The notes below the pieces were generated by a model. That model saw nothing but the letters and a program-made list of their open reading frames with translations, did not search any database and was not told the DNA's origin. Below are positions 1 to 4,580 of a DNA stretch of 6,447 bases, piece after piece (position 1 is the stretch's first letter; each line of letters starts with the position of its first letter). The stretch spans positions 1-6,447 of the forward strand of contig JAJQAT010000151.1 in assembly GCA_021203665.1 (NCBI GenBank), in the 5' to 3' direction. This stretch comes from Bacillota bacterium. GTDB taxonomy: Bacteria; Bacillota; Clostridia; UBA1381. The position numbers were made by a program, and so were the translations under genes.

Positions 1-12
1 CTGTTATAACAG
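1..12. repeat. 12-bp perfect palindrome at window edge
   Basis: The first 12 bases, CTGTTATAACAG, read the same on both strands. With no loop they cannot form a normal hairpin. They could be an operator-like site, or the inner part of a larger element cut by the window edge. A palindrome of this size can also arise by chance, so no function is assigned. Confidence 0.3.
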
Positions 13-35
13 GCAATTTTAGAGCTGCGGCAAAT

Positions 36-89
36 GCGGGTCGTCGAGGTCTTCGGCTTTGCATAGCAAAGTCGAACAGACCCCTACGA
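36..89. repeat. GC-rich intergenic hairpin element
   Basis: GGTCT (48-52) pairs with AGACC (78-82). Inside it TCGGCTTTGC (53-62) pairs with GCAAAGTCGA (66-75), with one G-T wobble, a 3-base ATA loop and a 2-base AC bulge (76-77). The outer GGGTC (38-42) could pair instead with GACCC (79-83), giving an alternative fold. The flanks read GCGGG on the left and CCCCTACGA on the right. No T-run follows on the plus strand, so it is not a typical plus-strand intrinsic terminator. It resembles the short palindromic intergenic repeats dispersed in some Clostridia genomes, but only one copy is visible here, so the repeat status is inferred. The hairpin itself is read directly from the sequence. Confidence 0.55.
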
Positions 90-149
90 GGTGGATTGGC
101 GGCGGGCGGAAATTATTCACATTTCACAAATTACAACATATTTTTTCTT

Positions 150-183
150 TTGTCTTGATTTTGTCAATAGTTTATAATATAAT
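150..183 (+). promoter_or_regulatory. Overlapping sigma-A-type promoters for the pur cluster
   Basis: Two offset promoter readings share this AT-rich stretch, each with a 17-bp spacer: TTGTCT (150-155) with TATAAT (173-178), and TTGATT (155-160) with TATAAT (178-183). Each -35 matches four of six consensus bases and each -10 matches perfectly. Transcription would start near 185-191, leaving a leader of only about 40 nt before purC. That is too short for a purine riboswitch of the xpt type. A purC ribosome binding site AAAGGA lies at 212-217, 10 nt before the ATG. This is the only good promoter seen in the window, so it probably drives the genes downstream. Confidence 0.65.
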
Positions 184-227
184 ATATAGTTGTAAAACTA
201 TGTGTACATGGAAAGGAACTGATAAAT

Positions 228-935
228 ATGAAAAAACTGGAACAGCTTTACGAGGGAAAGGCAAAGAAGGTTTTCAAGACTGACGACGAAAATCTTTACA
301 TTGTTGACTACAAGGACGACGCGACCGCTTTCAACGGACTGAAAAAGGGTCAGATTTCGGGTAAGGGCATTGTAAACAACAAGATGTCAAATTTCCTTAT
401 GCAGATAATGGAAAAGAACGGTATCCCCACGCACTTTGTCGAGGAAATTTCAGACAGAGAAACCGTGGTTAAAAGAGTTGAAATTGTTCCTCTTGAAGTA
501 ATCATCAGAAACATCGCGGCGGGCAGCTTTTCAAAGCGTTTCGGCGTTGAGGAGGGCAAAAAGCTCAACTGCACAACCCTTGAATACTGCTTAAAGGACG
601 ACGACCTGGGCGACCCGATGATAAACGATTATCAGATTATAGCAATCGGTGCGGCATCGAAAGAGGATCTTGACACAATCGCCGACCTTACATTTAAAGT
701 AAATGATGTTCTGAAAGCATATTTTGAAAGTATCAATATAGAGCTTGTCGATTTCAAGATTGAATTCGGCAGAACCCCCGACGGTCAGATTATCCTTGCC
801 GATGAGATTTCACCCGACACCTGCCGTCTTTGGGACGCGACAACGCATGAAAAGCTCGACAAGGACCGTTTCCGCCGCGACATGGGCAATGTTGAAGAGG
901 CGTATGCGGAAGTGTTTAAAAGACTCGGACTGTAA
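228..935 (+). CDS. purC: Phosphoribosylaminoimidazole-succinocarboxamide synthase (SAICAR synthetase)
   Basis: PurC is a cytosolic enzyme that joins CAIR and L-aspartate using ATP to give SAICAR in de novo purine synthesis. The 235-residue product has the usual length of the short bacterial form. Visible motifs are the N-terminal nucleotide-binding strand YEGKAKKVF (8-16), DYKDDATAFNG (27-37), GKGIVNNKMS (45-54), and the first family signature around P88-S100 (PLEVIIRN, then AAGS). The second signature LVDFKIEFG (173-181) and the C-terminal DEISPDTCRLWD (192-203) complete the active site. The ATG at 228 is preceded by AAAGGA with a 10-nt spacer and begins exactly where the family begins. It is the first gene after the promoter and is followed after 14 nt by purB, whose product uses SAICAR. 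No odd residues or truncation were seen. Confidence 0.97.
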   Translation: MKKLEQLYEGKAKKVFKTDDENLYIVDYKDDATAFNGLKKGQISGKGIVNNKMSNFLMQIMEKNGIPTHFVEEISDRETVVKRVEIVPLEVIIRNIAAGSFSKRFGVEEGKKLNCTTLEYCLKDDDLGDPMINDYQIIAIGAASKEDLDTIADLTFKVNDVLKAYFESINIELVDFKIEFGRTPDGQIILADEISPDTCRLWDATTHEKLDKDRFRRDMGNVEEAYAEVFKRLGL

Positions 936-949
936 TTTGGAGGAGATTT

Positions 950-2383
950 ATGGCTACAGATACTTATGAAAGTCCCTTAAACTCCCGTTACGCGTCAAAG
1001 GAAATGCAGTACATCTTTTCTCCCGACAAAAAGTTTTCGACCTGGAGAAAGCTGTGGATTGCCCTTGCCGAGAGCGAGCAGGAGCTTGGACTTGACATCA
1101 CCGATAAACAGATTGCTCAAATGAAGGAGCATATTTACGATATAAACTACGACACGGCAAAGGCGCGCGAAAAAGAGGTGCGCCACGACGTAATGTCGCA
1201 CGTGTACGCCTACGGTGTGCAGTGCCCCGACGCAAAGCCAATCATTCACCTGGGCGCGACAAGCTGCTATGTCGGCGACAACACGGATATTATAATAATG
1301 ACCGAGGCAATGCGGCTTGTCAAGAAAAAGCTTGTATGCCTCATAGGCGAGCTTGCGAAGTTCGCAAAGGAATACAAGGATCTTCCGACGCTCGCGTTCA
1401 CGCATTTCCAGCCCGCTCAGCCGACGACCGTCGGCAAGAGAGCCACGCTTTGGCTTGAGGATTTGCTTATGGACCTTGAGGACGTTGATTTTCAGCTTTC
1501 AAAGGCAAAGCTTTTAGGCTGCAAGGGTACAACGGGTACACAGGCGAGCTTCCTTGAATTGTTCGAGGGCGACCACGAAAAATGCAAGCAGCTTGACAAG
1601 AAAATAGCCGAAAAAATAGGTTACTCGGAGTCCTTCCCCGTGAGCGGGCAGACATATCCGAGAAAGCTCGATTCACAGATGTTAAATACGCTCAGCCTTA
1701 TCGCGCAGAGCGCGTACAAATTCTCAAACGACATACGCCTGCTGCAGCATTTAAAGCAAATAGAGGAGCCGTTTGAAAAGTCGCAGATAGGCTCTTCGGC
1801 AATGGCGTACAAGAGAAATCCGATGCGTTCGGAGAGAATCGGCTCGCTTGCGAGATATGTTATCGTGGACGCTTTAAATCCGGCAATCACAGCGTCAACG
1901 CAGTGGTTTGAAAGAACCCTTGACGACAGCGCGAACAAGAGAATTTCAATTCCCGAGGCGTTCCTTGCGGTTGACGCGATTTTGAGCCTGTACATCAACG
2001 TGGTTGACGGACTTGTGGTATATGATAAGGTAATCTATCAGCAGTTTATGCGCGAGATACCGTTTATGGCTACCGAAAACATAATGATGGACGCCGTTAA
2101 AAAGGGCGGCGACAGACAGGATTTACATGAAAAAATAAGAGTTTACTCAATGGAGGCGGGCAAAACCGTCAAGGTTGAGGGCAAGGAAAACAACCTTGCG
2201 GAGCTTATCGCCGCGGACGAAGCGTTCGGACTTACATTGGAGGAAATAAACTCGCTTTTGAAACCCGAAAACTATGTCGGACGCGCTCCGCAGCAGGTTG
2301 AGGATTTCCTAAATGATTATGTTGACCCTGTTCTCGATAAAAACAAGGATTTGCTCGGAATTGAGGTTGAAATTAACGTATAA
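950..2383 (+). CDS. purB: Adenylosuccinate lyase, animal ADSL-like subfamily
   Basis: PurB removes fumarate from two substrates: SAICAR (giving AICAR) and adenylosuccinate (giving AMP). It is a homotetrameric member of the fumarase/aspartase superfamily. The 477-residue sequence resembles the longer, human-type ADSL along its whole length more than the approximately 430-residue Bacillus type. Shared blocks include SPLNSRYAS (8-16), RHDVMSH (78-84), IHLGATSCYVGDNTD (99-113), FTHFQPAQ (150-157), KGTTGTQASFLELFEGD (192-208), QWFERTLDDSAN (318-329) and PFMATENI (371-378). Expected catalytic residues are His79, His152 and the signature-loop Ser282/Ser283 in GSSAMAYKRNPMRSE (281-295). That loop has Ala where the common form has Pro (SSAMPYKRNP). 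The start is supported by GGAGGAG (939-945) just upstream. Subfamily assignment rests on recall of the human protein, not on an alignment I could run. Confidence 0.96.
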   Translation: MATDTYESPLNSRYASKEMQYIFSPDKKFSTWRKLWIALAESEQELGLDITDKQIAQMKEHIYDINYDTAKAREKEVRHDVMSHVYAYGVQCPDAKPIIHLGATSCYVGDNTDIIIMTEAMRLVKKKLVCLIGELAKFAKEYKDLPTLAFTHFQPAQPTTVGKRATLWLEDLLMDLEDVDFQLSKAKLLGCKGTTGTQASFLELFEGDHEKCKQLDKKIAEKIGYSESFPVSGQTYPRKLDSQMLNTLSLIAQSAYKFSNDIRLLQHLKQIEEPFEKSQIGSSAMAYKRNPMRSERIGSLARYVIVDALNPAITASTQWFERTLDDSANKRISIPEAFLAVDAILSLYINVVDGLVVYDKVIYQQFMREIPFMATENIMMDAVKKGGDRQDLHEKIRVYSMEAGKTVKVEGKENNLAELIAADEAFGLTLEEINSLLKPENYVGRAPQQVEDFLNDYVDPVLDKNKDLLGIEVEINV

Positions 2384-2390
2384 AAGCCAA

Positions 2391-2405
2391 CGCGCAATCC
2401 GCGCG
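2391..2405 (+). other. Short GC hairpin touching the stalk-gene ribosome binding site
   Basis: CGCGC (2391-2395) pairs with GCGCG (2401-2405) around an AATCC loop. The last stem base is also the first G of the ribosome binding site GGGGAGG (2405-2411) for the gene at 2417. There is no T-run, so it is not a terminator. It might stabilise the purB transcript end or tune translation of the stalk gene. It is only five base pairs, so a chance origin is possible. Confidence 0.35.
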
Positions 2406-2416
2406 GGGAGGTAATT

Positions 2417-3241
2417 ATGAACGGATTTAAAAAAATTCTTTCCGCCGCTTTAATGACGGTTATGATTTTTTCATCATTGACCGTTGTTCACTGCGAGGAC
2501 GAAATCAAGATATTATTGGACGGCGCACAGCTTGAATTTGATGTGCCGCCGCAGATTATCGACGGGCGCACTCTTGTACCCATGCGCGCGATATTCGAGG
2601 CGCTCGGCGCGCAAATCACCTGGGACGGCGGCACGCAAACGGTGACCGCCGAAAAGGGCAGCACGGTTGTTGAAATGGCAATAGGCAGCGCCGTTATGAG
2701 CGTCAACTCGGAGGAAATCACGCTCGACGTGCCGCCGCAAATTATTGACGACCGTACCCTTGTTCCGGCAAGAGCCGTTGCGGAAAGCTTTGACGCGGAC
2801 GTTGAATGGGACGGCGAAACGCAAACCGTAATCATCAGCACCAACGTCGCCGAAGCGGAGGCTACCGGCGAGGACGGCGATGCGGAGGCTGAGGACAACA
2901 GCGGCGATGCGGAGGAAGCCGCCGAGGACAGCGATAACGAAATCCCGATTGAATATGACGACACCATAGAGCGAACCGCTCATTATATGCGCGACTTCCA
3001 AATATTGGATTGGGAAAAGAACTCTGACGGAGATTATGTTATAACCTACAAGCTACGCACCTTCCTGGAGGGAAGCGGGGACGTTGTGGTTCAATTCCGA
3101 TGCCTTGACGCAAACGGCGCGCAGGTGGACGAATGGTCGGGCGTTTACAGAGGCACCGACTACACCTGGAGCTGGCAGGAGGACACCGTTACAATTTCCG
3201 GCAAAACGGCAAAAATCGAACTTATTAAAAACGGAGAATAA
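2417..3241 (+). CDS. Secreted protein with paired copper-amine-oxidase-type stalk domains, unknown role
   Basis: The 274-residue product starts with a signal peptide: basic N-terminus MNGFKK, hydrophobic stretch about 7-24, then VVHCEDE. The His before Cys26 makes a lipobox unlikely, so it is probably secreted by ordinary cleavage. Residues about 30-142 form two copies of the stalk module (Pfam copper amine oxidase N-terminal-like domain, known as a surface module in Clostridia and not itself an oxidase). DVPPQIID is identical at 42-49 and 104-111, followed by RTLVPMRAIFEALGA and RTLVPARAVAESFDA, and WDGGTQTV and WDGETQTV. Residues about 145-182 are an acidic Ala/Glu/Asp/Gly linker. Residues about 183-274 look beta-rich, with repeated Trp and Tyr, and I do not recognise them. 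There is no sortase motif, SLH domain or C-terminal membrane segment. The ribosome binding site GGGGAGG (2405-2411) supports the start. It sits between purB and purA in the same direction, without its own visible promoter. Its purpose there is unknown. Confidence 0.85.
   Translation: MNGFKKILSAALMTVMIFSSLTVVHCEDEIKILLDGAQLEFDVPPQIIDGRTLVPMRAIFEALGAQITWDGGTQTVTAEKGSTVVEMAIGSAVMSVNSEEITLDVPPQIIDDRTLVPARAVAESFDADVEWDGETQTVIISTNVAEAEATGEDGDAEAEDNSGDAEEAAEDSDNEIPIEYDDTIERTAHYMRDFQILDWEKNSDGDYVITYKLRTFLEGSGDVVVQFRCLDANGAQVDEWSGVYRGTDYTWSWQEDTVTISGKTAKIELIKNGE
2876..2915 (+). repeat. In-frame 27-bp-period repeat in the acidic linker
   Basis: GGCGATGCGGAGG occurs at 2876-2888 and again at 2903-2915, exactly 27 bp (nine codons) apart and in frame, encoding Gly-Asp-Ala-Glu both times (residues 154-157 and 163-166). 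This suggests the flexible acidic linker of the stalk protein grew by short tandem duplication, and it may vary in length between strains. Confidence 0.6.
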
Positions 3242-3242
3242 T

Positions 3243-3264
3243 AAACCGCGCTGCAAGCGGTTTT
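3243..3264 (+). terminator. Weak intrinsic terminator or attenuator before purA
   Basis: AAACCGC (3243-3249) pairs perfectly with GCGGTTT (3257-3263) around a 7-nt GCTGCAA loop, and the arm runs into TTTT (3261-3264), followed by ATATAG. It starts two bases after the stalk-gene stop codon. The stem is short and the U-run is only four, so partial termination or 3'-end protection is more likely than a complete stop. Readthrough would be needed to express purA from the upstream promoter, because I see no convincing promoter between this hairpin and purA. The purA ribosome binding site (3269-3274) lies just beyond it. Confidence 0.55.
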
Positions 3265-3281
3265 ATATAGGAGGATAAATT

Positions 3282-4556
3282 ATGGTAAAAGCAATCGTAG
3301 GCGCAAATTGGGGCGATGAGGGCAAGGGTAAAATAACGGATATGCTTGCCGCCGATTCCGATATTGTTATAAGATTTCAGGGCGGCGCGAACGCCGGTCA
3401 CACTATTATAAACGAATACGGAAAATTCGCTCTGCATCTTCTTCCGTCGGGCTCATTCAACAAGAATGTCACAAATATGATAGGAAACGGCGTTGCGCTG
3501 GACATTCCGGAGCTTATAAAGGAAATTAACGACGTTACGGCAAAGGGCGTTCCAAAGCCGAATATCGTCGTATCCGAAAGAGCGCAGGTACTTCTTCCCT
3601 ACCATAGGCTCTTTGACCAATACGAGGAGGAAAGACTTTCGGACCGTCAATTCGGCTCAACCAAGTCGGGCATAGCTCCGTTCTTCTCGGATAAATTTTC
3701 AAAGATAGGCTTTCAGGTATGGGAGCTTTTCGAGCCGGAAAGACTTAAGGAAAAAATAAAGAATGTTCTTGAGGTTAAAAATCTTCTTCTTGAACACGTT
3801 TACCACAAGCCTCTTATAGACGCGGACGAATTATTTAACACTATGATGGAATACGCCGAAATGATTAAGCCTTATGTTATCGATTCGGTCACATTTATAC
3901 ACAACGCGGTAAAAGAGGGCAAAAATATTCTTCTTGAGGGTCAGCTCGGCTCGCTTAAAGACCCGGACTTCGGTATTTATCCGTTCACGACATCGTCATC
4001 GACGCTTGCCGGCTACGGCGCGGTGGGCGCGGGTATTCCGCCCTATGAAATAAAGGAAATAATAACCGTTGTAAAAGCGTACTCATCGGCTGTCGGCGCG
4101 GGTGCTTTTGTTTCGGAAATATTCGGTGAGGAGGCGGACGAGCTTAGACGCCGCGGCGGCGACGGCGGCGAATTCGGCGCGACAACCGGCAGACCCAGAC
4201 GTATGGGTTGGTTCGACTGCGTGGCATCGCGTTACGGCTGCCGCGTGCAGGGTACAACTCAGGTTGCGTTTACCGTGCTTGACGTTCTCGGCTATCTTGA
4301 CGAAATCCCCGTATGCGTGGGTTACGAGGTTGACGGAGAGGTTATAAGGGACTTCCCGACAACGGCAAAGCTCGACAAAGCAAAGCCTGTTTTAAAGGTA
4401 CTCCCCGGCTGGAAATCCGATATAAGAGGTATAAAGAAATACGAGGATCTGCCCGAAAACTGCCGTAAATACATCGAATTTGTCGAAAAGGAGCTTGAAG
4501 TTCCCATCAAGATTGTTTCAAACGGTCCGAGCAAAGAGGATATTATATTAAAATAA
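3282..4556 (+). CDS. purA: Adenylosuccinate synthetase, divergent subfamily
   Basis: PurA couples GTP hydrolysis to joining IMP and aspartate, giving adenylosuccinate, the first committed step to AMP. The 424 residues match the family length. The phosphate loop GDEGKGK (11-17) carries the expected catalytic Asp12, and GGANAGHT (34-41) carries catalytic His40. FGATTGRPRRMGWFD (298-312) and KAYSSAVGAGAF (265-276) are recognisable nucleotide- and IMP-binding blocks. Departures from the E. coli-type consensus are GSTKSGIAP (125-133) for GTTGRGIGP, EGQLGSLKD (219-227) for EGAQGTLLD, and TVLD (331-334) for the guanine-reading TKLD. A Gly/Arg-rich insert RRRGGDGG (289-296) precedes the FGATTGR block. 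The start is supported by AGGAGG (3269-3274) with a 7-nt spacer. PurB upstream converts the product to AMP. I judge it a true PurA of a divergent branch. A changed nucleotide preference cannot be excluded. Confidence 0.93.
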   Translation: MVKAIVGANWGDEGKGKITDMLAADSDIVIRFQGGANAGHTIINEYGKFALHLLPSGSFNKNVTNMIGNGVALDIPELIKEINDVTAKGVPKPNIVVSERAQVLLPYHRLFDQYEEERLSDRQFGSTKSGIAPFFSDKFSKIGFQVWELFEPERLKEKIKNVLEVKNLLLEHVYHKPLIDADELFNTMMEYAEMIKPYVIDSVTFIHNAVKEGKNILLEGQLGSLKDPDFGIYPFTTSSSTLAGYGAVGAGIPPYEIKEIITVVKAYSSAVGAGAFVSEIFGEEADELRRRGGDGGEFGATTGRPRRMGWFDCVASRYGCRVQGTTQVAFTVLDVLGYLDEIPVCVGYEVDGEVIRDFPTTAKLDKAKPVLKVLPGWKSDIRGIKKYEDLPENCRKYIEFVEKELEVPIKIVSNGPSKEDIILK

Positions 4557-4565
4557 ACCCGTATG

Positions 4566-4573
4566 AAAGGGGA
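4566..4573 (+). promoter_or_regulatory. Ribosome binding site that decides the FkbH-like start
   Basis: AAAGGGGA lies 7 nt before the ATG at 4581, the ideal distance. The in-frame ATG at 4563 has no purine-rich site upstream and would make this sequence code for Lys-Gly-Glu. The start at 4581 is therefore preferred, and the longer 613-residue reading is not. Confidence 0.8.
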
Positions 4574-4580
4574 ATTGGTC

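Noticed and set aside
73..78. CGAACA as a Bacillus-type PurR box
   Set aside because: Only one half-site is visible, with no inverted partner at the expected distance, and it is part of the hairpin stem.
184..227. Purine riboswitch in the purC leader
   Set aside because: About 40 nt lie between the predicted transcription start and the ATG, too few for the aptamer, and none of the conserved loop sequences are present.
59..283. 74-residue reading frame covering the promoter region and the start of purC
   Set aside because: It has no ribosome binding site, runs through the hairpin and promoter, overlaps purC in another frame and has no recognisable motif.
2417..2494. Lipoprotein signal with Cys26 as the lipidated residue
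   Set aside because: The residues before Cys26 are Val-Val-His. His at the -1 position does not fit the lipobox, so ordinary signal peptidase cleavage is more likely.
3282..4556. PurZ-like enzyme (2-aminoadenine, Z-genome synthesis) instead of PurA
   Set aside because: PurZ lacks the catalytic Asp of the first loop. Here GDEGKGK with Asp12 is intact, and the neighbours are ordinary purine genes, not phage genes.
4563..4580. Longer FkbH-like start at 4563
   Set aside because: There is no ribosome binding site before it, and its codons overlap the good AAAGGGGA site of the ATG at 4581.
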